From the NCBI GenBank assembly GCA_035650255.1, contig DASRIA010000052.1, forward strand, positions 41,121-105,120: DNA of 64,000 nt, in the 5' to 3' direction. Each line of letters starts with the position of its first letter. The stretch's first letter is position 1. Below, in pieces: positions 33,217 to 40,150 of the stretch. A model generated the notes under the pieces. It was not told the DNA's origin. It saw only the letters and a program-made list of their open reading frames with translations, and searched no databases. This DNA comes from DASRIA01 sp035650255. GTDB lineage: Bacteria > Actinomycetota > Thermoleophilia > Solirubrobacterales > JBBDJG01. The position numbers and the translations under genes are program-made.

Positions 33217-33466
33217 GGACCTCGTGGCGCTCCTTCGGGTCCGTCAGGGCGAGGAAGCCGGGCCCGCCCTTGGCCGTTCCGTCCGCGGCCTCGATCTCGA
33301 CCTCTCCCTCGACCACCAGGATCCACGCGCGCTCGTGCACCTGATGGTCCTGCAGCTCCTCGCCGGCGGGGAGGTTGATCACGATCGTCCTGCCCTCCTC
33401 GCCGGTGTGGAGCACCTGCGGCTGGTGCGGCTCCACGTCGATCGAGCGGGTGTCCCAAGTCTGCAC
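33137..33466 (-). CDS. Cupin-domain protein (109 aa)
   Basis: A small beta-barrel protein with cupin motif 1 around 'HQVHERAWILVVEGEVEIEA' and motif 2 near 'PKERHEVRAASDARIVLVLAPWP'. The histidines and glutamate of motif 1 suggest metal binding. GTG 33466 has a good AGGAGG upstream. As first gene of the minus-strand operon it may bind a small ligand or catalyse a simple isomerisation or dioxygenation; function unknown. Confidence 0.82.
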   Translation of the reverse strand: MQTWDTRSIDVEPHQPQVLHTGEEGRTIVINLPAGEELQDHQVHERAWILVVEGEVEIEAADGTAKGGPGFLALTDPKERHEVRAASDARIVLVLAPWPGEGHPSQRNT

Positions 33467-33519
33467 GGGCGTCCTCCTGGCTTTCGGGGTCTGGTGGGCC
33501 GGTATGTAAGCATCACGGC

Positions 33520-34170
33520 ATGGCCGAGGCGATTCCCGCCACCTCGGGGCTCAGCGGAGACAGCCCGGCATCGGATCTGGAGGTCCGCGGCTCCGAGCTG
33601 CTGCTGCGCTACGCGCGGCCCGAGGACGCCGCCGCCCTGTTCCGCCTCGCGTCCGACCGCGAGGTGACGCAGTTCTTCTCGTGGGGCCCGTACACCGACG
33701 AGAGCGAGGCGGCCTCCTATATACGGAGCCTGGCGCGCAAGCGCGACGAGGGCGAGCGGCTGGAGTTCCTGATCGAGCACCCGCAGGACGGGGTCATCGG
33801 CGTGACCGGCCTGTCGGAGTTCTCGCTGCGCGACCGGCGCGCCGTGGTCGGCACCTGGCACGGGCGGCAGTGGTGGGGGACGGGCGCCAACCGCCAGTCG
33901 AAGACCCTGATCCTCGCGCTGGCGTTCGCGGGCCTCGGGCTGGAACGCGTGACGGCGTGGTGCGGCGACGACAACGGCCGCTCGCAGAAGGCTTTGGAGA
34001 AGCTCGGCTTCGTGCACGAGGGAGTCCTGCGGCGCTGGCACGTGCACCAAGGCGACCCCAAGGACGTGATCAGCTACTCGATGCTGCGCTCGGAGTGGGA
34101 GGCGGGCGAGCTGTCGCGCGAGCCCTTCGAGATCTCGGGAGACATCCCCGCGCAGTTCCTGCCGCTGTAG
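33520..34170 (+). CDS. GNAT family N-acetyltransferase (RimJ/RimL-like)
   Basis: A 216-residue acetyl-CoA-dependent acetyltransferase. Motif A is reshaped ('RRAVVGTWHGRQWWGTGANRQSKTLILALAF' holds the Q/R-x-x-G-x-G/A loop), and 'LERVTAWCGDDNGRSQKALEKLGFVHEGVLRR' is the strongly typical RimJ/L C-terminal block with the N..S..A..KLGF signature. It may acetylate protein N-termini or an antibiotic. A possible -10 (TATGTA, 33503-33508) lies close to the ATG, so the leader is very short. Divergent from the cupin operon. Confidence 0.88.
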   Translation: MAEAIPATSGLSGDSPASDLEVRGSELLLRYARPEDAAALFRLASDREVTQFFSWGPYTDESEAASYIRSLARKRDEGERLEFLIEHPQDGVIGVTGLSEFSLRDRRAVVGTWHGRQWWGTGANRQSKTLILALAFAGLGLERVTAWCGDDNGRSQKALEKLGFVHEGVLRRWHVHQGDPKDVISYSMLRSEWEAGELSREPFEISGDIPAQFLPL

Positions 34171-34204
34171 GCGGACAGCGGCCCTTCCGTCCTGCCAACT
34201 TTGC

Positions 34205-34235
34205 TGATTCCGTCCCACCTGTCGGGACGGAATCA
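34205..34235. terminator. 12-bp inverted repeat between convergent genes
   Basis: TGATTCCGTCCC and its exact complement flank a 7-base loop in the 79-base gap between the acetyltransferase and the crotonase gene, which converge here. The stem is long and perfect but lacks a U-tract on either side, like the paired hairpins at 35.3 kb. A bidirectional U-less terminator is the most likely reading. Confidence 0.6.
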
Positions 34236-34249
34236 ACATCGTCCGCGCG

Positions 34250-35002
34250 CTACTCGAACGAGCCGTGGCGGCCCTCGCCGCCCGCGAAGCGCGCGGCGCC
34301 GCGGGCCGCGACTTCCATCACCGCGCGGCCCTGGCGGTACTCGTGCTCGAGTGCCTCGCGCCACGGCAGCCGTGATCCCTCGAGCATCGCGCGGCGGTCC
34401 GCCAGCATCGTCTCCTGGGGGAACGCCGCCAAACGCTCCGCCCACTCCAGGGCGCGCACGACATGCTCCCCGGGCGGGACCACCTCGTTCACGAGGCCGA
34501 TGCGAAACGCCTCCGCAGCATCCACCGGGCGGCCCGTCAGCGTCAGCTCGAGCGCGCGACCCATGCCGACGACGAGCGGCAGCCGCTGCGTGCCGCCGTC
34601 GATCAGCGGCACTCCCCAGCGGCGCTCGAACAGGCCAAACGTCGAGTCCTCCGTCGCGATCCGCACGTCGCACCACAGTGCGATCTCGAACCCGCCCGCC
34701 AGGCACCACCCGCCGATCGCCGCGATCGTCGGCTTCGAGGGAGTCACGCGCGTGAACCCCATCGGCCCGTCGGGGTGGTCGATGTCGAGGTCCATCGCCT
34801 TCAGGTCGGCGCCCGCGCAGAACGCCTCGCCGGCGCCGTTCAGCACCAGCACGCGCGCGCCGTCGTCCTCCTCGAAGCGCGTGAGGCACTCGCGCAGCAG
34901 CGCGGCCGTCTCCGCGTCCACCGCGTTGCGGCGCTCGGGCCGGTCGATCGTGACGAGCGCTGCGGCGCCGCGGCGCTCGTAGTGAACAGGCGTTGACGCC
35001 AT
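34250..35002 (-). CDS. Enoyl-CoA hydratase/isomerase family protein (crotonase)
   Basis: A 250-residue crotonase-fold protein acting on acyl-CoA thioesters, usually in fatty-acid or amino-acid breakdown. Oxyanion-hole segments are 'FCAGADLKAM' and 'AIGGWCLAGGFEIAL'; the region carrying the second catalytic glutamate reads 'FERRWGVPLIDGG', with an acidic/aromatic context as in hydratases. I start at ATG 35002 (MASTPVHYERRG); the upstream ATG at 35035 would overlap the PHO-box-like repeats and adds a cysteine-containing 11-residue tail not found in the family. Substrate unknown. Confidence 0.9.
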   Translation of the reverse strand: MASTPVHYERRGAAALVTIDRPERRNAVDAETAALLRECLTRFEEDDGARVLVLNGAGEAFCAGADLKAMDLDIDHPDGPMGFTRVTPSKPTIAAIGGWCLAGGFEIALWCDVRIATEDSTFGLFERRWGVPLIDGGTQRLPLVVGMGRALELTLTGRPVDAAEAFRIGLVNEVVPPGEHVVRALEWAERLAAFPQETMLADRRAMLEGSRLPWREALEHEYRQGRAVMEVAARGAARFAGGEGRHGSFE

Positions 35003-35003
35003 G

Positions 35004-35069
35004 GGTTTCGGGAACTTAACGCAGTCTTCACACAACTCTTACGGGATTCGGCCGTTCGGTCTCTAACTT
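35004..35069 (+). promoter_or_regulatory. Probable PHO box and promoter of the 65-aa acidic protein
   Basis: Heptamers at an 11-bp period read GGTTTCG, CTTAACG, CTTCACA and TCTTACG (35004-35047), weaker matches to the actinobacterial PHO-box heptamer GTTCACC. A -10 TAACTT (35064-35069) begins 16 nt after the last unit, the same geometry as the boxes at 39.0 and 41.0 kb. The first unit begins next to the crotonase start, so both directions could be affected. Confidence 0.5.
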
Positions 35070-35102
35070 GTCCGTTGAACCGCGATCCGAGGAGAGTCCT
35101 AA

Positions 35103-35300
35103 ATGAGCCCACAACCCGACTGGACATTGCCGAACCCCGACGCGGTGCTGGACGCAGGCGAGCCGCCGCTGCCCGACACCGAGTCGCTGCTGTCGGAGCT
35201 TGGTGCCGCCTACCCGGTGGTCGCCTATCCCGCCCCGCAGGAAGAAGGCGGCGAGGAGCGCCTCGAAGAGGCCATCTACGCCGGCCTGGTGTTCCCCTAA
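35103..35300 (+). CDS. Small acidic, proline-rich protein (65 aa)
   Basis: Starts MSPQPDWTLPNPD; it has 13 Asp/Glu, one Arg and no Lys, and about 11 prolines, with no cysteine and no membrane segment, so it should be soluble and largely unfolded. GAGGAGAG lies eight bases upstream of the ATG. I recognise no family. The promoter repeats suggest phosphate-starvation control. A strongly acidic small protein made under phosphate starvation might bind a cation or a basic partner; that is speculation. Two hairpins follow its stop. Confidence 0.65.
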   Translation: MSPQPDWTLPNPDAVLDAGEPPLPDTESLLSELGAAYPVVAYPAPQEEGGEERLEEAIYAGLVFP

Positions 35301-35309
35301 CCCGCATCC

Positions 35310-35383
35310 CATAGCCACCGGGATTTCCGGCTCAGGAAATCCCGATTCATAGCCACCGGGATTTCCGGCAAGGAAATCCCGGT
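35310..35383. repeat. Two tandem hairpins with a 22-bp direct repeat
   Basis: A 22-bp unit starting CATAGCCACCGGG occurs at 35310-35331 and 35348-35369. Each copy is followed by GGAAATCCCG, giving hairpins at 35319-35344 (10-bp stem, 6-base loop) and 35355-35383 (12-bp stem, 5-base loop). They lie between the convergent stops of the acidic-protein gene and the luciferase-like gene and could act as a bidirectional terminator; there is no U-tract. Confidence 0.75.
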
Positions 35384-35387
35384 CTGG

Positions 35388-36356
35388 TTACGGAGCGAGC
35401 GCGTCGATCGCGGCCGGGAGCTGGTCCGGCGCGCAGATCGGCGTCAGGACCGGCGTGGTTATCCCTCGCGCGACGAACTCGCCGAGGCGCTCCTTCTGCG
35501 CGTTCGCGTCCCCGAAGATGAAGATCTCGCGGATCAAGTCCTCGGGCGCGAGCTCGCGCGCCTGTGCGCGATCGCCGGCGTTCCACGCGTCCACCATCGG
35601 GTCGATCGCCTCGCCCCAGCCGAGCCAGCGGAAGAACTGCTCGTAAACGGGCACGGTCGCGTAGGCCGCGAACATCCAGCGGGCGAGCGGCAGCGCCTCG
35701 TCGGCAGGCTGCGGGATGCAGAAGAAGCGGCAGAGCACGTCCGACGCGCCCTCCGGCTTGCCCGCCTCCCGCTCGCCGGCGCGGATCTCCGCCAGCACGG
35801 TGTCGACGTTCGACAAGGGTAGGAAGTTGACGAACGTGCCGTCACCGAGCGCGCCGCCGAGCCGCAGCATCCCGCCGCGCAGGGCGGCGATGTAGATCGG
35901 CGGGGGAGGGTCGGGGGCAGTCTCGAGCTTGAAGCCACCGGGCCCGCGCTCCCCGGCGAGGACCGCGCGCAGCACCTCGACCGTCTCGCGCACCTTCGTG
36001 AGCGGCTTCTCGAAGGGAAACTGGTTCCACCGCTCGACGATCACGTTCGAGGAAGAGCCGATGCCGAGGCAGAAGCGCCCGCCGCTCGCGTCCTGCAGCG
36101 CGGCGGCGTGCTGCGCGAGCACCGCCGGGCCGCGCGTGAACGCGTTCACGACCCCCGTGCCGAGCCGCATGTGCTCCGTCCACGCGGCCGCGAGCGCGAG
36201 CGGCGTGAACCCGTCCGGCCCGCTGGTCTCGCCGCTCCACAGGTCGTCGTAGCCGACAGCCTCCGCTCCTTCCACCAATGCGCGGTGCTCGCGCAGCGGG
36301 ACGGACGCGAACGGAAGCGTGAGCGCCCAGCGGGTTCCCGGCCGGGAGTCGTTCAC
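35388..36356 (-). CDS. LLM-class (luciferase-like) F420- or flavin-dependent oxidoreductase
   Basis: A 322-residue TIM-barrel oxidoreductase. Typical segments are 'WSGETSGPDGFTPLALAAAWTEHMRLGTGVVN', 'GGRFCLGIGSSSNVIVERWN' and a C-terminal 'ITTPVLTPICAP'. The lineage and sequence favour coenzyme F420 over FMN. The start is GTG 36356, which overlaps the stop of the peptidase gene upstream (GTGA). It forms a three-gene operon with an M20 peptidase and a lipocalin-like protein. Substrate unknown. Confidence 0.9.
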   Translation of the reverse strand: MNDSRPGTRWALTLPFASVPLREHRALVEGAEAVGYDDLWSGETSGPDGFTPLALAAAWTEHMRLGTGVVNAFTRGPAVLAQHAAALQDASGGRFCLGIGSSSNVIVERWNQFPFEKPLTKVRETVEVLRAVLAGERGPGGFKLETAPDPPPPIYIAALRGGMLRLGGALGDGTFVNFLPLSNVDTVLAEIRAGEREAGKPEGASDVLCRFFCIPQPADEALPLARWMFAAYATVPVYEQFFRWLGWGEAIDPMVDAWNAGDRAQARELAPEDLIREIFIFGDANAQKERLGEFVARGITTPVLTPICAPDQLPAAIDALAP

Positions 36357-37690
36357 GCTGCCGCTCCGTAGCGGCGCAGCGCTTCCGTGATCGCGCTCGT
36401 GCCGAACTCGACGGCATCGACCGGAATGCGCTCGTCGGCTCCGTGCACGCCCGACCAGAAGTTGAAGTCGGCGGGGAGCCTCATCGGTGTGAAGCCGTAC
36501 GTCTGGATGCCGAGCCGCGCGAAGAACCGCCCGTCGGAGACGCCCGGCATCAGCAGCGGTATGGCGATGGAGCCGGGGTCCGCGTCTTCGAGCACGGAGC
36601 CGAGCATCCCGAACAGCGCCAGGTCGGCCTCGGGCGGCCCGGGGTCGTGCTTCACGACCTCGAGCTCGATCTCCGCGCCCAGCAGGCCGTGCAACTCGTC
36701 CAGCAGGTCCTGGGGCGCGAGGCCCGGCAGAAGGCGGCCGTCGAGCATCACCTCCACCTGGCCGGGGATCACGTTGAACTTGTCGGACCCGCGCAGCCCG
36801 GTCGCGCTGACGGTGTTGTGCAGGATCGGGTCGAGCACGCGCGCGCGATCCCCCATCCGATCCAGCACACGGTCGGTCAGGCGCGGATTCAGCACGAGCC
36901 GCAGCAACGCGCCCTGCACGCCGCCCAGCCCGGCGGCCATCGCCTCCACCATCAGGCGCGGCACAGGCGTCACGTGAACGGGCAGCCGGCTGCGGTCCAG
37001 CCGCCGCAGCACCCGGGCGAGCCGCGCCATCGCACCGCCGCGCACCGGGAGCGAGCCGTGTCCCGGCGCACCGCTGATCGTCATGCGCACGGTGCACACC
37101 TGCTTCTCCAAGACCTGGATCGGATAGAAGCGCCGGCCGCCGGCGTGCATCGTGAAGCCGCCGAACTCCCCGATCGCGTGTCGCACTCCGTCGAACAGCT
37201 CGGAGTGCTCGCGGACGAGCCAGTCCGCGCCGTACGGGCTCATGTTCTCCTCATCGGCGAGCGCGCAGAAGATCACGTCGCCGGCGGGCTCGAGGCCCTC
37301 GGCCTGGGCGCGCAGGACGGCAGCGAGCATCATCGTGACGCCGCCCTTCATGTCGATCGCGCCGCGCCCCCAGATGTAGCCGTCGTGCACGTCTGCGGCG
37401 AACGGCGGCCGGCTCCAGTCCTGTCCCGCGGTGGTGACCACGTCCACATGCCCCTGGAGCAGGAGTGGCGGCGCGGCGCCGCGGCCGGGCAGCCGGGCGA
37501 TCAGGTTGGGTCGCTCCGCGTCGCGGGAGCGGATCGTGCTCTCGATGCCCGCGTCGGCGAGCAGGCCCTCGATGTGGGCGATGCAGGCCCGCTCGTTGCC
37601 GGGCGGGTTGGTCGTGTCGAAGCGGATCAGGTCACGCAGGAGCTCCGCGGGCCGGGTCCAGATCTCCGCGCCGGCGGAGGTCGTGCTCAT
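36353..37690 (-). CDS. M20 family metallopeptidase
   Basis: A 445-residue zinc peptidase/amidohydrolase: 'LLQGHVDVV' (zinc H and catalytic D), 'GRGAIDMKGG' (bridging D), 'ALADEENMS' (catalytic E and zinc E) and 'GVHGADERIPVD' (C-terminal H). The 'DTTNPPGNE' N-terminus is typical of ArgE/DapE-like proteins and is shared with the paralogue at 23.4 kb. ATG 37690 overlaps the stop of the upstream lipocalin-like gene (ATGA). Confidence 0.92.
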   Translation of the reverse strand: MSTTSAGAEIWTRPAELLRDLIRFDTTNPPGNERACIAHIEGLLADAGIESTIRSRDAERPNLIARLPGRGAAPPLLLQGHVDVVTTAGQDWSRPPFAADVHDGYIWGRGAIDMKGGVTMMLAAVLRAQAEGLEPAGDVIFCALADEENMSPYGADWLVREHSELFDGVRHAIGEFGGFTMHAGGRRFYPIQVLEKQVCTVRMTISGAPGHGSLPVRGGAMARLARVLRRLDRSRLPVHVTPVPRLMVEAMAAGLGGVQGALLRLVLNPRLTDRVLDRMGDRARVLDPILHNTVSATGLRGSDKFNVIPGQVEVMLDGRLLPGLAPQDLLDELHGLLGAEIELEVVKHDPGPPEADLALFGMLGSVLEDADPGSIAIPLLMPGVSDGRFFARLGIQTYGFTPMRLPADFNFWSGVHGADERIPVDAVEFGTSAITEALRRYGAAA

Positions 37691-38637
37691 GCGGGGGCGC
37701 GGTCGGCCGCCACCTGCATCAAGTACTCCGAGATGCCCGTGCCGCGGTGGCCCTCCCACTCGTATTCGGTGAGCCCCTCGTTCACGTGCGTGAGGCGCCC
37801 GTCGCGGCGCTGGCGCAGCGGCGCCACCTCGACGGCGCGGCCGCGCAGCGTCGTGGTGCGCCCGCGGGTGTCCGTGGCGCGTGCCTCGAAGGTGCGCTGG
37901 CAGCCCAGCTCGCTGTCGAGCTCCGAAGTGGTCTCGCAGGAAGCGATCGGCGCGATCTCGCCGTCGCGCATCATGAACCCGCCCGCGGTCTCGCCCCCGT
38001 CCGCGGTGCCGACGTTGTTCAGCATCACGAAGTTGTCGGGGTTCACCACCATGCCGAACCAGCGCCACCACGGCACGCGCTGCCAGTCGCGCACGCCCCA
38101 CGAGTGGTCTCGCATGCCGCGTCCGGCAAGGCCGTGCCGGCGCCCGTCGACCTCGATCACCCCCGCGACCGACCCGGGCTGCTCGAAGTGATCGCTGGCG
38201 ACGCCGGCGGTGAGGCCGGAGGCGAACACCAGCGGCTCTCCCCAGGCCGTGAAGCGCAGCGACCCGGACACCTCGACGTCGCGGTAGGCGTCCCTTGCGG
38301 TGGCGATGTGCTCCGCGCGCTCGAACAGGCGCCCGGTCCCCTCCAACCGCAGCTCCCACAGCACGAGCGGGAGCTTGCACTCGAACGCGACGGGCCCGGC
38401 CGCGATCGCCGCGTCATCGGCGCCGGCGCGCGCGAAGCTGAGCAGGAACCCCTGGCCGGGCAGCCAGATGCCGAGCGCTCCCTCGGTCACGCGCTCGTTC
38501 GGCCGGCGGCCGATGCGCGAGTAGAACGCGAGGCCCTGGCCGTCGCCGCCGCCGAAGTAGAACGAGTCCGACCACTGCTCCTCCGCGCCCGCGGGCTGCC
38601 ATCCCTCGTGTGCGGCGGTGATCGGCGCGGTCGTCAC
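37687..38637 (-). CDS. Lipocalin/CrtC-like beta-barrel protein of unknown function
   Basis: A 316-residue protein rich in beta-strand with the block 'GLAGRGMRDHSWGVRDWQRVPWWRW', which is characteristic of actinobacterial DUF7064/DUF7065-type and carotenoid 1,2-hydratase (CrtC)-like lipocalin proteins. No signal peptide. The highly conserved Asp-His-Ser-Trp-Gly may form a binding or catalytic site for a lipid or steroid. It heads the operon with the M20 peptidase and the LLM oxidoreductase. Confidence 0.65.
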   Translation of the reverse strand: MTTAPITAAHEGWQPAGAEEQWSDSFYFGGGDGQGLAFYSRIGRRPNERVTEGALGIWLPGQGFLLSFARAGADDAAIAAGPVAFECKLPLVLWELRLEGTGRLFERAEHIATARDAYRDVEVSGSLRFTAWGEPLVFASGLTAGVASDHFEQPGSVAGVIEVDGRRHGLAGRGMRDHSWGVRDWQRVPWWRWFGMVVNPDNFVMLNNVGTADGGETAGGFMMRDGEIAPIASCETTSELDSELGCQRTFEARATDTRGRTTTLRGRAVEVAPLRQRRDGRLTHVNEGLTEYEWEGHRGTGISEYLMQVAADRAPA

Positions 38638-38667
38638 GGGCGCAGCCTAACCGCCCGCGCGAGGCCG

Positions 38668-38892
38668 CTACTTGCGGGTCTTGCGCTTGTCCAGCAGGTG
38701 CTGCGCGACGCTCAGCGTGGTCACGAGCAGGGTGAACCCGACGATCAGGAGGAAGCCGGCGTTCGTGATGACCTTGTCGTCGGTCTTCCCGTACAGCCCC
38801 TCGCCGCCCTTGGCCGCCATCGCGGGGGCTGCCGCGAGGGCGAAAGTGACCAGCAGGGCGGAAATCGCGGCCAGGGAGGCTCGGAAGCGCAT
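38668..38892 (-). CDS. Small exported or membrane protein (74 aa)
   Basis: ATG 38892 begins MRFRASLAAISALLVTFALA, a clear signal peptide ending AAPAMA-A, followed by a short KGGEGLYGKTDDKVI segment and a single transmembrane helix 'GFLLIVGFTLLVTTLSVAQ' with a basic tail KRKTRK. It is thus a tiny bitopic membrane protein with a ~20-residue outer part. An upstream open frame to 38985 runs into the hairpin element and is not preferred. The family is unrecognised. Confidence 0.7.
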   Translation of the reverse strand: MRFRASLAAISALLVTFALAAAPAMAAKGGEGLYGKTDDKVITNAGFLLIVGFTLLVTTLSVAQHLLDKRKTRK

Positions 38893-38957
38893 CGGGCCAG
38901 ACTTTACCGGAGCGTTGCGGACGCCCGGGCGCGCCGTCCCCGCCCGCAGCAACGCGA

Positions 38958-39002
38958 GGTGAGAGCGTTTCGGGTCGTACAGCAACCCCAGACGCTCTCA
39001 CC
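38958..39002. repeat. 45-nt structured hairpin element, copy 2
   Basis: Outer arms GGTGAGAGCGT and ACGCTCTCACC pair perfectly over 11 bp; the inner part keeps GGGTCGTAC and CCC as in copy 1 (27925-27969). Compared with copy 1, position 6 of the stem changes from C-G to G-C and two wobbles become Watson-Crick pairs. It lies in the divergent gap between the small membrane protein and the PHO-box promoter, so terminator function is unlikely at this site. Confidence 0.8.
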
Positions 39003-39018
39003 CGCACGGCGGTCGCCC

Positions 39019-39084
39019 GTTAACCACCCGTTCACATCGCGGTCACGGGATTTCAACTTTCCGCAATTTGCGCACGGCGATACT
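39019..39084 (+). promoter_or_regulatory. PHO box and leaderless promoter of the isomerase-like gene
   Basis: Four heptamers on an 11-bp period, GTTAACC, GTTCACA, GGTCACG and TTCAACT (39019-39062), are close matches to the actinobacterial PHO-box repeat GTTCACC. A -10 GATACT (39079-39084) starts 16 nt after the last unit, and the ATG at 39092 follows it by seven bases, so the transcript should be leaderless. Confidence 0.75.
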
Positions 39085-39091
39085 GACTGCG

Positions 39092-40105
39092 ATGCCGAAT
39101 CAGCAGAACACGAGCCCTGGGGTTGGCGCCATCCGTTCCCAGGGCTCGTTCACTGCTCTCGAGAGCCGGCTCGGGTTGAACATCCCGTACGAGTGGTGGC
39201 CCGCGGCCGCCACGCTGAAGGCACTCGAGGCAGCAGGCTTCGGCTGGGTCCAGGTTGCCGCACCGCCCGTCGGGATGCTCGCGGACCCGCGCCACGGCGT
39301 GCGCCACGCAGCGGCGCTGCGCAAGGCGCTCGAGGTGACGTCGCTCAAGGTCGTCGTACACGGCCCCACGAACCTCCAGCTGGGGAACGTGCTCCACGAT
39401 CGCGCGTTCGAGAGCCTGCTCGAGTATTCCCACCACGTCGGCGCGACACATGTCGTCTACCACGCGCTCGACTTCGCCCGGCGCGGCACCGGCTCCAGCG
39501 ACGAGGAGCGCGCGCTGCAGCGGCTCGCCGGCGCGGTGGAGGCCCTCGAGCTGACAATCTGCCTGGAGAACCTGTGCCCCACGTACCCGGGGCGCTCGAA
39601 CGTGTGCCACGACCCGCTGTCGGTGCGCGACCTCGTGCGCCGGCTGGACACCCCGGCGTTCGGAATGCTCCTCGACGTCGGCCACGCCAACGTGGTCGCC
39701 GGCTACATGGGAGTCGAGACCGCGGCGCTGATCGAGCCGGTCCTCGAGCACGTGCAGCTGTTCCACGTGCACGACAACCTCGGCGCCCGCCTGAGCGGCG
39801 AGGGCGGGCCGATGATCGACCCGCTGCAGCTCGACCTCCACCTACCCCCGGGCGGCGGCAACGTCCCCTGGGACCAGATCCGCGTGGCCCTCATGGACCA
39901 CCACGCACCGCTGATGATGGAGATACACCCCGCCCACCGATCCGCTCCCAGCGGGCTGTGGGCGGCGGCCACTTCGGTCATCGGCGGAATCGCAACGCAG
40001 GCCGTCCAACCAGCGCTCAGCGCGCCGGCTCCCGTCGCGGGGGCCGCATCAGTTTCCCGGGACGGCCACCGATCGGCGCCTCGAACAGGCGCCGAAGCAG
40101 CTTAG
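39092..40105 (+). CDS. Sugar phosphate isomerase/epimerase-like TIM-barrel protein
   Basis: A 337-residue xylose-isomerase-like AP-endonuclease-2-type barrel. Metal-ligand blocks are 'LTICLENLCP' (E), 'MLLDVGHANVVAG' (D, H), 'LFHVHDNLG' (H, D) and 'MEIHPAHR' (E). Relatives isomerise sugars or cyclitols or cut abasic DNA. The C-terminal ~50 residues are Ala/Pro-rich and look unstructured. ATG 39092 fits a leaderless transcript from the PHO-box promoter; a TTG at 39068 is an alternative. Phosphate-starvation control suggests work on a phosphorylated metabolite or cell-wall sugar, which is inference. Confidence 0.78.
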   Translation: MPNQQNTSPGVGAIRSQGSFTALESRLGLNIPYEWWPAAATLKALEAAGFGWVQVAAPPVGMLADPRHGVRHAAALRKALEVTSLKVVVHGPTNLQLGNVLHDRAFESLLEYSHHVGATHVVYHALDFARRGTGSSDEERALQRLAGAVEALELTICLENLCPTYPGRSNVCHDPLSVRDLVRRLDTPAFGMLLDVGHANVVAGYMGVETAALIEPVLEHVQLFHVHDNLGARLSGEGGPMIDPLQLDLHLPPGGGNVPWDQIRVALMDHHAPLMMEIHPAHRSAPSGLWAAATSVIGGIATQAVQPALSAPAPVAGAASVSRDGHRSAPRTGAEAA

Positions 40106-40131
40106 TTTCCCCCCAATCTGATCTGACGCCC

Positions 40132-40137
40132 TATATA
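40132..40137 (+). promoter_or_regulatory. -10 element of the uppP promoter
   Basis: TATATA inside the dyad CCTATATAGG lies 13 bases before the uppP ATG. One GTTTCCC heptamer lies 20 bases upstream (40105-40111), but no further 11-bp repeats, so this promoter may be independent of the PHO box. Confidence 0.45.
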
Positions 40138-40150
40138 GGCTGACCGGTTC

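Noticed and set aside
40105..40115. Possible PHO-box unit (GTTTCCC) in front of uppP
   Set aside because: Only one heptamer fits; the neighbouring 11-bp windows do not match, so it was not called a PHO box.
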